Position numbers and translations under genes: made by a program
The notes under the pieces: model-generated
What the model was told of the DNA's origin: nothing
The model's database searches: none
The model's input: the letters and a program-made list of their open reading frames with translations, nothing else
Assembly: GCA_050330055.1 (NCBI GenBank)
Contig: JBHJOF010000051.1
Location: 1 to 6,950 of the forward strand
Source of the DNA: JBHJOF01 sp050330055
GTDB taxonomy: Bacteria > Pseudomonadota > Alphaproteobacteria > Kiloniellales > JAKSDN01
DNA length: 6,950 nt
Direction: 5' to 3'
Shown here: positions 1 to 5,486 of the stretch, piece by piece
How positions within the stretch are numbered: the first letter of the stretch is position 1
Layout of the letters: every line of letters begins with the position of its first letter

Positions 1-118
1 GCTCGTCGAGCAGCGCGGCCCAGGAGGCGACCGTCTCCGGCCGGCCGTTGACGATCTCCGGCTGGTAAGCGAAGGCGTCCAGGTTGTGCACCGTCGGCAG
101 CATGCTGATGAAGCCCAC
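1..118 (-). pseudogene. fragment of PotD-like ABC transporter solute-binding protein
   Basis: Read on the minus strand, this stretch encodes V-G-F followed by ISMLPTVHNLDAFAY and, further on, ETVASWAALLDE. These match an internal segment of periplasmic binding proteins for polyamine-type ABC importers (family 1/PotD-like), where a 'LPTVHNLD.(L/F).Y' stretch precedes 'SWA.LLD'. The family is about 350-420 residues with a signal peptide; here the N-terminal part is missing. The same frame has a TAG stop at 130-128, and nothing signal-peptide-like lies upstream of it. The frame continues off the left edge, so the rest of the protein may or may not survive there. A GTG at 118-116 or an ATG at 104-102 could be called as a start, but neither would give a secreted protein. 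I infer a truncated gene cut by the rearrangement that also broke the PotA-like gene at 885. Confidence 0.6.
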
Positions 119-280
119 CTTTGCGCCCTATCTGACGCGCGACGATGCCTGAGCCGGCGTCGTGGGAAGGCCCGGCGGCAGCGAGCCCATGACCTGGGTA
201 AACTACCGCGACCAAAATCAAACAGGCGCGGTCAGCGAGCTTGGCCCCCGGTGGCTTCCTCCCCCCGCAGCCAAAATTAC

Positions 281-315
281 GCCGCCAATCCAATGGATTG
301 GCGGCTTTCTCTTTT
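281..315 (+). terminator. probable rho-independent terminator
   Basis: A perfect 11-bp inverted repeat (gccgccaatcc at 281-291, ggattggcggc at 295-305) with a 3-base loop is followed on the plus strand by tttctctttt (306-315). This is a textbook intrinsic terminator shape. On the minus strand the stem is followed by a shorter TTTT run, so it could act in both directions. No intact gene precedes it on either strand in this window, so it has probably outlived the gene it served. Confidence 0.6.
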
Positions 316-319
316 CAGG

Positions 320-343
320 CTCCAGCACATCCAAGTGCTGGAG
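320..343. repeat. perfect 9-bp inverted repeat, 6-base loop
   Basis: The arms are ctccagcac (320-328) and gtgctggag (335-343), with loop atccaa. It begins five bases after the T-rich tract of the preceding hairpin, and no T-run follows it, so it is not a second terminator. It could be an operator-like palindrome or part of a mobile-element end. Nothing in the sequence decides between these. Confidence 0.55.
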
Positions 344-400
344 GTGACACGTAGGTAACAATCGGGATCCAACTTCGGCACAGTTGAGCAGCCGACAGAG

Positions 401-431
401 TGATCCGCGGAACCGTCGACTCCGCGGATCA
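401..431. repeat. perfect 11-bp inverted repeat, 9-base loop
   Basis: The arms are tgatccgcgga (401-411) and tccgcggatca (421-431), separated by accgtcgac. No T-run follows on either side. It lies 45 bases outside the left end of the IS remnant and does not resemble that element's terminal repeat, so it does not belong to it. It could be a subterminal repeat from another, lost element. The origin is unknown. Confidence 0.55.
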
Positions 432-476
432 TCGGCGCAATCGAATGGCACTATTTGTCGAACTCGGGGTCAGAGG

Positions 477-507
477 TGACCTGCTCCACCGAATCCGGGT
501 CATGAGG
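477..507 (+). repeat. left terminal inverted repeat of IS3-family remnant
   Basis: It starts tgacctgctccaccgaatcc and pairs imperfectly with the reverse complement of 855-884, which starts TGACCTGCCCCCGAGATTCG. The first eight bases are identical. Further in, GGTCA and AGG also align once small gaps are allowed. Confidence 0.75.
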
Positions 508-574
508 CTAGAGGGTTCTCCCTAGGAGGAGGACTGGCGCAACGGCGTGCGGCTCCACTTCATCGAGCCCGGCC

Positions 575-596
575 CCTTCGACAGGCTCAGGGTGAG
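575..596 (+). repeat. 22-bp dispersed repeat inserted in transposase remnant
   Basis: The core is cttcgacaggctcagggtga, with one c and one t-flanking base on the left and one g on the right. I recognise this as a copy of a short palindromic repeat scattered through many high-GC proteobacterial genomes, whose translations give the recurring peptides PFDRLRVRA and HPEPVEG. Both peptides can be read here, on opposite strands. It is bounded on each side by GGCC (571-574 and 597-600). Removing exactly 22 bases restores the frame and gives EPG-R-PTQN, the expected family sequence. The CCCT/AGGG pair at 574-577 and 589-592 can form a small stem. Confidence 0.75.
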
Positions 597-776
597 GGCC
601 GACCCAGAATGCCTTCATCGAATCCTTCAACGGCAGGTTCCGCGATGAATGCGTCAACGAGAACTGGTTCCTCGACATCCACGATGCCCGCCGCATCGCC
701 GAGGCCCGGCGGATCGACTACAACGCCAGCCGCCCGCACTCCGCGCTCGGCTACGCCACGTCCGAAGAATTCGCCG

Positions 777-808
777 CATCGCTCCAGGGCCATGCCCCTG
801 GAGCGATG
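777..808. repeat. perfect 13-bp inverted repeat inside IS 3' end
   Basis: The arms are catcgctccaggg (777-789) and ccctggagcgatg (796-808), with loop ccatgc. It falls in the coding sequence just after the conserved HSALGY region of the transposase remnant, so the palindrome also encodes the C-terminal tail. A second, shorter stem (gcccc 816-820, ggggc 826-830, loop caagc) follows eight bases later. Together they may block transcription leaving the element or reading in from outside, but no T-run follows. Confidence 0.6.
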
Positions 809-854
809 ACAAGCAGCCCCCAAGCGGGGCAAAGTCAGCAACCCGAACTCTCAA

Positions 855-884
855 CCTGAGTGACCGAATCTCGGGGGCAGGTCA
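855..884 (-). repeat. right terminal inverted repeat of IS3-family remnant
   Basis: Read on the minus strand it begins TGACCTGCCCCCGAGATTCG, mirroring the left end at 477. The transposase stop codon (857-859) lies inside it, as is usual for the family. The last three bases, tca (882-884), also serve on the minus strand as the TGA stop of the DUF2459 reading frame. Confidence 0.75.
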
Positions 885-1775
885 CTGGAGCGCATGGAGA
901 TTGCCGACTTCGCTCACCGCGCTATCGACGAGTTGTCGGGTGGCCTGAGGCAAAGGGTGGCGCTTGCACGCGTGCTGGTGACGGAGCCGCCTATCCTGCT
1001 GCTCGACGAACCCTTGAGCGCCCTGGCCACCAACCTGAGGGTGCGGATGCAATCGGCGATGGCAGCCCTGCAGAAGGACCTCGGGATCACCTTCATCTAT
1101 GTGACGCACAGCCATGTTCGTCACGCCGGGCAACGCGCGCAGGCGCTTCATCAGCTCGTCGGCCGTAACCACGCCGCTGGGCGATAGCGCCAGCCCGGCC
1201 GCCGCCAGCTGGCGCGCCGTCCAGGTGTTGCAGGTGTTGAACAGATGGAAGCTGCCGTGCGCCGGGTAGAAGAGGCTGTCGCGGTAGAGGCCGGGGGCGA
1301 TCGTCTCGGCGCGGCCGCCCTCCGGGCGCTCGAAGTCGGCAGCGATCCCCGAGGCGAGGCGGTCGAGCGCCGGTGCCGTGAGCGGAATGGCCAGCAGCTC
1401 GGCCAGTGGATACTGACGGCGCGGCGGCTGAGCGAGACCGGCCAGGTGCATCACGGCCGGCGTTGGCGTCAGGGCGGCGGCCAACGCCATGCCGACGGTC
1501 GGCCGCGGCGTCGGATAGTATTCACGGTCGCCCCAGCCGAACTCCAAGTAGAGGGCCGCGGGGAAGTCCTCGGCTTCCGGCACTACGTCCGGTGGCAGAT
1601 CGCGGCGGTCGAGGATGATGCCCGTGTGCCAGCCGTTGCTAACGATGTAGACGATGTGCGCGGGCTCGCCTTCGTCGGCGGGCCGCGCTTCGCCAAGCGT
1701 CGCCGGCGGGGACGCACAGGCCGTGAGAAGGCCCGTCCAGGCGGCTCCCAGCAGATGACTCAGGCGCTGCCGCAT
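882..1775 (-). CDS. DUF2459 (TIGR02117) putative lipoprotein with chimeric C-terminus
   Basis: The start is the ATG at 1775-1773, nine bases after a GGAG (1788-1785). The first 20 residues form a short lipoprotein signal with the lipobox LTAC (Cys20), so it is probably membrane-anchored. The body carries the hallmarks of DUF2459/TIGR02117: VSNGWHTGI (46-54), YLEFGWGDREYY (76-87) and FNTCNTWTA (179-187). TIGR02117 proteins have been noted near urease genes, but no urease is seen here and their function is unknown. Family members are about 220 residues, and similarity ends near residue 218 (LRALPG). From there to residue 297 the frame is read antisense through the potA fragment (MAVRHIDEGDPEVLL mirrors its H-loop region) and stops on the IS terminal bases. 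The natural stop was therefore lost at a rearrangement joint near 1113-1120. The domain looks nearly complete, so it may still fold, but about 80 residues of tail are accidental. Confidence 0.75.
   Translation of the reverse strand: MRQRLSHLLGAAWTGLLTACASPPATLGEARPADEGEPAHIVYIVSNGWHTGIILDRRDLPPDVVPEAEDFPAALYLEFGWGDREYYPTPRPTVGMALAAALTPTPAVMHLAGLAQPPRRQYPLAELLAIPLTAPALDRLASGIAADFERPEGGRAETIAPGLYRDSLFYPAHGSFHLFNTCNTWTARQLAAAGLALSPSGVVTADELMKRLRALPGVTNMAVRHIDEGDPEVLLQGCHRRLHPHPQVGGQGAQGFVEQQDRRLRHQHACKRHPLPQATRQLVDSAVSEVGNLHALQ
885..1112 (+). pseudogene. fragment of PotA-like ABC transporter ATPase
   Basis: The frame beginning LERMEIADFAHRAIDE carries the ABC signature LSGGLRQRVALAR, the Walker B strand ILLLDEP, then LSALATNLRVRMQ and the H-loop region GITFIYVTH. 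This is the central part of a polyamine/sugar-type import ATPase (PotA/UgpC class, about 350-380 residues). The Walker A and Q-loop half is missing because the IS end abuts at 884. The frame departs from the family right after the H-loop histidine, near 1112, where the 3' end of the DUF2459 gene begins on the other strand. The D-loop aspartate is also changed (SALA instead of SALD), and the usual Q of the signature is L. About 76 codons remain and the product cannot bind ATP properly. With the PotD-like fragment at 1-118 it suggests a destroyed polyamine-type importer locus. Confidence 0.85.
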
Positions 1776-1806
1776 CGCATGTAGCTCCGCTCGCAACACG
1801 CTCGTC

Positions 1807-1839
1807 CCTATAGCAAGGATCTCTGGCTGCCATTTGCAA
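1807..1839 (-). promoter_or_regulatory. possible extended -10 promoter for the DUF2459 gene
   Basis: On the minus strand, TGCTATAGG (1815-1807) fits an extended -10 (TGn then TATAnn). A TTGCAA (1839-1834) lies upstream with a 21-base spacer, which is too long for a normal -35, so the extended -10 would have to carry the activity. It lies in the 121-base gap between the dppC-like stop and the DUF2459 start, about 30 bases before that start codon. This rests on pattern only. Confidence 0.3.
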
Positions 1840-1896
1840 GGCCGCAGCGCAACGGATTCGGCAGCGGCCAAGGCGCGGGACCGTCCACCGGCCGCC

Positions 1897-2796
1897 CTAC
1901 AGCTTGATCTTGGGGTCGAGCCAGTCGCGCAGGGAATCGCCGAACAGGTTGAAGGCGAACACGGCGAGGCTGATGGCAAGGCCGGGGAAGATGATCATCC
2001 AGGGCGCCTCCTGATAGAACTCCTGCGACGTGCCGGAGAGCATCAGGCCCCATGCGGCGGTCGGCTCGGTCACGCCGAGCCCAAGGAACGAGAGCGACGC
2101 CTCGAGCAGGATGGCCTGGGCGATGAAGGCCGTGAACATGATCAGGAACGGCGCCACGACGTTGGGCGTGATGTGGCGAAAGATGATGCGGCCATGGCTG
2201 TAACCGGCGGCGCGCGCAGCGTCGATGTAGGGCATCTCGCGGATGGCGAGCGCCGCCGAGCGAACGACGCGCGCGACCTTGGGGATCATCGGGATCGCGA
2301 TGGCGATGATGAGATTGATGTCCAGCCCGCCGACCGGAAACTTGCCGAGCACCGCCACCACGGCGAGGGCCAGCACGATGATCGGAAACGACAGCAGGAT
2401 GTCCATGAATCGCTGGATCACCATATCGATGCGGCCGCCGAAGTAGGCGGAGACGACGCCGATGACGGCGCCGAGACCGGAGCCCAGCAGCGACGACAGG
2501 AAGCCGACGGCCAGCGCCGTGCGCGCGCCATAGATGATGCGCGAGAAGACGTCGCGGCCGAAGGCGTCCGTGCCCATCCAGTGATCCCAGGAGGGCGGCG
2601 CGAGCATGGCCCCGAAGTCGAGGGCCAGGGGATCGTAGGGCGCGACGTGCTCGGCGAAGATGCACGCGACGAAGAGGACGACGATGAACGCCAGCCCGGC
2701 CGCCCCCAAGGGCTGGGTCAGGACGAACTGGATCACCGGATGGTGCCGTCTCGGCACCTTGTAGGCGATCTCCGGCGTGGTGGTCGCGGTCGTCAC
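1897..2796 (-). CDS. dppC: DppC/OppC-type ABC transporter permease
   Basis: This is a full-length inner-membrane permease of 299 residues. It opens with a short charged cytoplasmic leader, a first membrane segment at about 29-49, and the OppC N-terminal signature HWMGTDAFGRDVFSRIIYGAR (from 72). Then come several hydrophobic segments (about 95-117, 135-150, 160-173, 212-232, 266-285). The cytoplasmic EAA coupling loop lies at 193-215 (AARAAGYSHGRIIFRHITPN), where the ATPase docks. It should pair with the DppB-type subunit to form the channel for peptides or similar cargo (opines, nickel complexes and glutathione are moved by relatives). The start is a GTG at 2796, one base after the dppB stop (tga-c-gtg), so translation is probably coupled; no strong Shine-Dalgarno is visible. 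The symbol denotes the subfamily; the substrate is not determined. Confidence 0.9.
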   Translation of the reverse strand: MTTATTTPEIAYKVPRRHHPVIQFVLTQPLGAAGLAFIVVLFVACIFAEHVAPYDPLALDFGAMLAPPSWDHWMGTDAFGRDVFSRIIYGARTALAVGFLSSLLGSGLGAVIGVVSAYFGGRIDMVIQRFMDILLSFPIIVLALAVVAVLGKFPVGGLDINLIIAIAIPMIPKVARVVRSAALAIREMPYIDAARAAGYSHGRIIFRHITPNVVAPFLIMFTAFIAQAILLEASLSFLGLGVTEPTAAWGLMLSGTSQEFYQEAPWMIIFPGLAISLAVFAFNLFGDSLRDWLDPKIKL

Positions 2797-2797
2797 G

Positions 2798-3751
2798 TCA
2801 GCGATACCTAATGCGCGGGTCGAGCGCCGCGTACAGCAGATCGACCAGGAAGTTGACCAGAATGAAGAAGAAGGCCACCAGCATGACGAGTGCCTGGACC
2901 ATGGTGTAGTCGGCGCGCGTCACCGTCTCGACGAAGAGTTTGCCGATGCCGTTCAGATTGAACACCTGCTCGGTCACGACCAGGCCGCCGATCAGGAAGG
3001 CGAACTCCAGGCCGATCACCGTGACGACCGGCAGCATGGCGTTGCGCATGGCGTGGCGCGACACCACCAGGCGCTCGAACACTCCCTTGGCGCGGGCCGT
3101 GCGTATGTAGTCCTCCTGCAGCACCTCCAGGATGGTCGAGCGCGTCATGCGCGTCGCCACCGCCGAGTAGCGGTAGCCGACGGCGAGCGCAGGCCAAACG
3201 AGCTGGGACAGGTTGTGCCAGGGATCCTCATAGATCGGCATGAAGGTCAGCGGCGGTATCCAGTTGAAGTTGAGCAGCAGGAACAGGATGAGCAGCATGC
3301 CGAGCCAGAAGGACGGCACCGCGAGCCCGGCGATGGCGAACACGCGGATCACGTGATCGATCCAGCTGTCCTTGTACAGGGCGGCCAGAGTGCCGAGCGG
3401 AATGGCGATCACCGTGGCCAGGAGCGTGGCCATGATCGCGACCTGCAGGGACAGCTGCAGCCGGCTGCCGATCTCGTCGATCACCGGCCGGCCCGTCCAC
3501 ATTGAGATGCCGAAGTCGCCGACCATGATGCCGGTGATCCAGTCGACGAACTGCTGCCAGATCGGCTTGTCGAGGCCGAGCCGGACGCGCTCGGCCGCTA
3601 TGGCCCCGGGATCCACCATCCCGCCTTCGGCCAGGAAACGCGCCTCGACGATGTCCCCGGGCATCATGCGAAGCAGCACGAAGACCAGCACCGCGACGCC
3701 GAGCAGCGTCGGTATCATAAACAGGATGCGATGAAAGGTGTATCGAAGCAT
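2798..3751 (-). CDS. dppB: DppB/OppB-type ABC transporter permease
   Basis: This is a full-length permease of 317 residues. The N-terminal membrane segment is at about 8-28 and leads into the OppB-type RMMPGD motif. A periplasmic stretch with LGLDKPIWQQFVDW and GDFGISMWTGRPV (about 58-90) follows, then five further hydrophobic segments. The EAA loop is at 218-240 (TARAKGVFERLVVSRHAMRN), and the C-terminus is the usual YAALDPRIRYR. It forms the channel with the DppC-type subunit encoded one base downstream. The ATG at 3751 matches the conserved MLRY start of the family. The Shine-Dalgarno is weak (GAG eight bases upstream), and a hairpin in the 67-base leader after the binding-protein gene may lower its expression relative to that gene. 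Substrate cannot be told from the permease. Confidence 0.92.
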   Translation of the reverse strand: MLRYTFHRILFMIPTLLGVAVLVFVLLRMMPGDIVEARFLAEGGMVDPGAIAAERVRLGLDKPIWQQFVDWITGIMVGDFGISMWTGRPVIDEIGSRLQLSLQVAIMATLLATVIAIPLGTLAALYKDSWIDHVIRVFAIAGLAVPSFWLGMLLILFLLLNFNWIPPLTFMPIYEDPWHNLSQLVWPALAVGYRYSAVATRMTRSTILEVLQEDYIRTARAKGVFERLVVSRHAMRNAMLPVVTVIGLEFAFLIGGLVVTEQVFNLNGIGKLFVETVTRADYTMVQALVMLVAFFFILVNFLVDLLYAALDPRIRYR

Positions 3752-3781
3752 CGCTGCTCGGCCGACTCACGAAAGAGGGGT

Positions 3782-3807
3782 CGGACGGCCCCCAGCGGGG
3801 CCGTCCG
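3782..3807 (-). terminator. intercistronic hairpin after the binding-protein gene
   Basis: A perfect 11-bp inverted repeat (cggacggcccc at 3782-3792, ggggccgtccg at 3797-3807) with a 4-base loop lies between the binding-protein stop (3819) and the dppB start (3751). On the minus strand it is followed by acccctcttt, a poor T-tract. It is therefore better read as a partial terminator or an mRNA 3'-end stabiliser than as a full stop. In binding-protein-dependent transporter operons such hairpins commonly keep the binding protein more abundant than the permeases. Confidence 0.65.
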
Positions 3808-3818
3808 GAACGCTTGCC

Positions 3819-5402
3819 TTACTGGTCGAGCCAGACCGCTTCCAGGTCCTGATTGAGGTAGTGGCTCGGCGACATGTGCCAGTTCTGCAGCTCCTTCCAC
3901 GTCACGATGGTCCGGTGCCACCAGATCGTCGGGAAGGTATAGGCCTCGGTCAGGGCATGCTCCTCGAACTGGCGCAGGATCGTCGCTCGCTTCTCGTTGT
4001 CCAGCTCACCCTTCTGCGCGTCATAGAGCTCATCGAGCTTGCGATCGGTGAAGCGCGCAAAATTGATCGGCGAGCGATCGGCCGAGATGTACTTTGCGAG
4101 CTGCAGGTTGGGATCGTCCACGGCGTCGCAGTTGAAGTCCAGCCCGACCTCGTAGTCGCCGCCGCGCAGATTGGACGTGTAGGCCCTGGTCTCGACCTGC
4201 TCGTGCTCGACATCGACGCCGATCTGGCGCCACTGGTCGATCAGGAACACGCCGACCGGCGTATAGGGCATCGGGATGTTGCGGTTCAGGAACTTGAACT
4301 TGAGGTCCTGAGCGCCGGCCTCGGCCAGAAGCTTCTTGGCCTCCTCGCGCGCCGCCGTGATGTCCTTGCCGAAGCCCGGATAGGTGGCCAGGTCTTCTTC
4401 CGACGCAGCCAGCTCATAGCCCGGCCGCAGAACGCCTCCGACGTGGCGCACGAGCGCGATCTTGGACAGCGCCTCGGCACCCTGCCAGCGGTCGATGGCG
4501 AGCGACAGCGCGCGGCGCACGCGGGCGTCGTCGAAGGGCTCCTTCTCGGTGTTGAAGGTCACGACCAGGCTGCAGATCCAAGGGGACTCCTCGATCCTGA
4601 TCTTGTCGCCCAGCGCACCTGCCAGCTTGTCGCGGTCGGCCGGCGAGTGGCCGCGGAACTCGGCCAGGACCTCGCCCGCCTGCAGCGCGTTCACCCGCGC
4701 GGCCGTATTGGTGATGAAGATGGCGCGGTAGCCATCGAGATAGGGCAGGCTCTCCACGTGATAGTCGGCGAAGCGCTCGCCGACCCAGTGCGAGCCGGCC
4801 GCGTGCTCGACGAAGCGAAACGGCCCCGTGCCGAGTATGTTGGTCTCGGGAAACTTGGGGTCCTCCTTCAGCTTCGCCGCGCTGTAGATGCAGTCCCAGG
4901 GCGAGGCGAAGTTGGTCAGCATGGAGGCGTTGCGCTCGCTGAGCTTGAACACCACCGTTTGCAGGTCCGGCGTCTCGATCGCCGCGATGTCGCTGTAGGC
5001 GGCCCTGCGGATCGACACCGCGCCCTCCGGCGGGTTGGCGATGCGCTCATAGGTCGCCTTGACGTCCTCCGACGTGAAGTCCGTGCCGTCGTGGAACTTC
5101 ACGTTCTGCTTCAGCTTGAAGCTGTAGGTCAGGCCGTCGTCGGAGACGTCCCACGATTCGGCGAGATCGCCGACCACCGCTGGGTAGTTGGCCGGGTCGA
5201 ACTTGAGCAGGGTGTTGTAGTGGGGCCGGACCGGATGGATGAAGGCGAAGGAGGTGTTCGCATGGCAGTCGTAGTTGGGCGGCTCGGCGCTGACGGCGAA
5301 CTTGAGCTCTCCGCCGCGCTTGGGCGTCTGCGCCTCGGCGGTGGCCGGCACGACGGCCACTACCGCCGCCAAGGCGATAATCAAAGAGAGCTGTCTTTTC
5401 AT
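3819..5402 (-). CDS. family 5 extracellular solute-binding protein (peptide/opine-type)
   Basis: The protein has 527 residues. The ATG at 5402 is chosen over an upstream in-frame ATG (5432) because it has an excellent ribosome binding site eight bases away and starts a clean signal peptide, MKRQ followed by a hydrophobic core, with cleavage expected after AEA (residue 24). The mature protein is a SBP_bac_5 (DppA/OppA-type) periplasmic receptor: GGELKFAVSAEPPNYD at 30-45, the family hallmark LAESWDVSDDGLTYSFKL from 80 continuing into VKFHDG (101-106), ILGTGPFRF in the middle, and the C-terminal DELYDAQKGELDNEKR region typical of the lobe closing on the ligand. It delivers ligand to the DppB/DppC-type channel encoded downstream. 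Length and motifs are normal and nothing looks broken. Relatives bind di- or oligopeptides, opines, nickel chelates or glycosides, so the substrate remains open. Confidence 0.92.
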   Translation of the reverse strand: MKRQLSLIIALAAVVAVVPATAEAQTPKRGGELKFAVSAEPPNYDCHANTSFAFIHPVRPHYNTLLKFDPANYPAVVGDLAESWDVSDDGLTYSFKLKQNVKFHDGTDFTSEDVKATYERIANPPEGAVSIRRAAYSDIAAIETPDLQTVVFKLSERNASMLTNFASPWDCIYSAAKLKEDPKFPETNILGTGPFRFVEHAAGSHWVGERFADYHVESLPYLDGYRAIFITNTAARVNALQAGEVLAEFRGHSPADRDKLAGALGDKIRIEESPWICSLVVTFNTEKEPFDDARVRRALSLAIDRWQGAEALSKIALVRHVGGVLRPGYELAASEEDLATYPGFGKDITAAREEAKKLLAEAGAQDLKFKFLNRNIPMPYTPVGVFLIDQWRQIGVDVEHEQVETRAYTSNLRGGDYEVGLDFNCDAVDDPNLQLAKYISADRSPINFARFTDRKLDELYDAQKGELDNEKRATILRQFEEHALTEAYTFPTIWWHRTIVTWKELQNWHMSPSHYLNQDLEAVWLDQ

Positions 5403-5410
5403 CTGGTAAG

Positions 5411-5418
5411 TCCTCCCT
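5411..5418 (-). promoter_or_regulatory. strong Shine-Dalgarno of the solute-binding protein gene
   Basis: AGGGAGGA on the minus strand lies eight bases before the ATG at 5402. It decides the start in favour of MKRQ over the ATG at 5432, which would add ten residues in front of the signal peptide. It is much stronger than the sites before the two permease genes, in line with higher synthesis of the binding protein. Confidence 0.75.
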
Positions 5419-5486
5419 TGTTGCATTGCCACAGTTGTTTTCTGATAGGCGGTGGCTCTTGCCTTTAGCGCGCATGGTGATACCGG

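Larger units (their letters stand above)
119..476. other. gene-free scar with inverted repeats
   Basis: I see no credible gene here. The short open frames in this stretch have no family resemblance and no convincing ribosome binding site. What it does hold is three perfect inverted repeats within 151 bases (281-305, 320-343 and 401-431), listed separately. Base composition looks somewhat less GC-rich than the coding DNA to the right, notably around 205-235. It lies between a truncated binding-protein gene and an IS remnant, so it is probably debris from one or more mobile elements or a deleted locus. I could not identify the source. A short plus-strand frame ending in PYLTRDDA at 150-152 may be the tail of a lost gene, but it is too short to name. 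Confidence 0.5.
535..859 (+). pseudogene. IS3-family transposase OrfB, C-terminal remnant, frameshifted
   Basis: The first part reads NGVRLHFIEPG from 541 to 573. The frame then jumps by one because 22 bases are inserted at 575-596. In the new frame from 599 it reads PTQNAFIESFNGRFRDE, CVNENWFLDIHDARRI, IDYNASRPHSALGY and so on to TGA at 857-859. This is the end of the rve/DDE integrase core of IS3 OrfB proteins. The catalytic glutamate lies in the FIESFNG motif, and YNxxRPHSALGY is the conserved tail. OrfB is normally about 270-290 residues; barely 100 remain, and both catalytic aspartates are gone with the internal deletion. The product cannot be active. Confidence 0.85.
477..884 (+). mobile_element. 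internally deleted IS3-family element (IS407-like), 408 bp
   Basis: The left end begins tgacctgctcc at 477 and the right end finishes gggggcaggtca at 884. The two ends form imperfect inverted repeats of about 30 bp that begin TGACCTGC and end TCA, as in IS3-family elements of the IS407 type. Between them lie the usual leader of the first transposase frame, ending in a strong Shine-Dalgarno-like run (aggaggagg, about 525-533), and then, without orfA or most of orfB, the last part of the orfB transposase. Full elements of this type are about 1.2 kb, so roughly two thirds was lost by an internal deletion with its joint near 530-538. The outside flanks (gagg at 473-476, ctgg at 885-888) are not a target duplication, so the copy no longer sits in its original insertion site. 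With both ends present it could in principle be moved by a related transposase in trans; that is inference. Confidence 0.8.

Noticed and set aside
69..152. Short plus-strand frame ending in FAPYLTRDDA then TGA, considered as the tail of a lost gene
   Set aside because: Fewer than 30 codons, the first part is antisense to the PotD-like fragment, and the remaining dozen residues are too few to assign.
162..347. A 61-codon plus-strand frame starting MTWV-like in the scar, with its overlapping 86-358 and 218-451 frames
   Set aside because: It runs straight through a perfect terminator-like hairpin, has no convincing ribosome binding site and no recognisable domain; an overlapping frame on each strand is equally open.
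281..431. The inverted repeats considered as a CRISPR array or a tandem repeat family
   Set aside because: The three stems differ in sequence and spacing, and there are no repeated units with spacers.
473..888. A target-site duplication flanking the IS remnant
   Set aside because: The adjoining bases are gagg on the left and ctgg on the right; only the final gg agrees, which is not a duplication.
1840..1869. GGCCGC/GCGGCC inverted repeat downstream of the dppC-like gene, considered as an operon terminator
   Set aside because: The stem is only six base pairs with an 18-base loop, and no T-run follows on the minus strand.
1834..2811. Long plus-strand open frames opposite the transporter genes (here 325 codons, also 3738-5468 with 576 codons)
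   Set aside because: They lie exactly antisense to well-supported permease and binding-protein genes, are rich in Arg, Asp, Glu, Gly and His as expected from reverse reading of GC-rich codons, and have no family resemblance.
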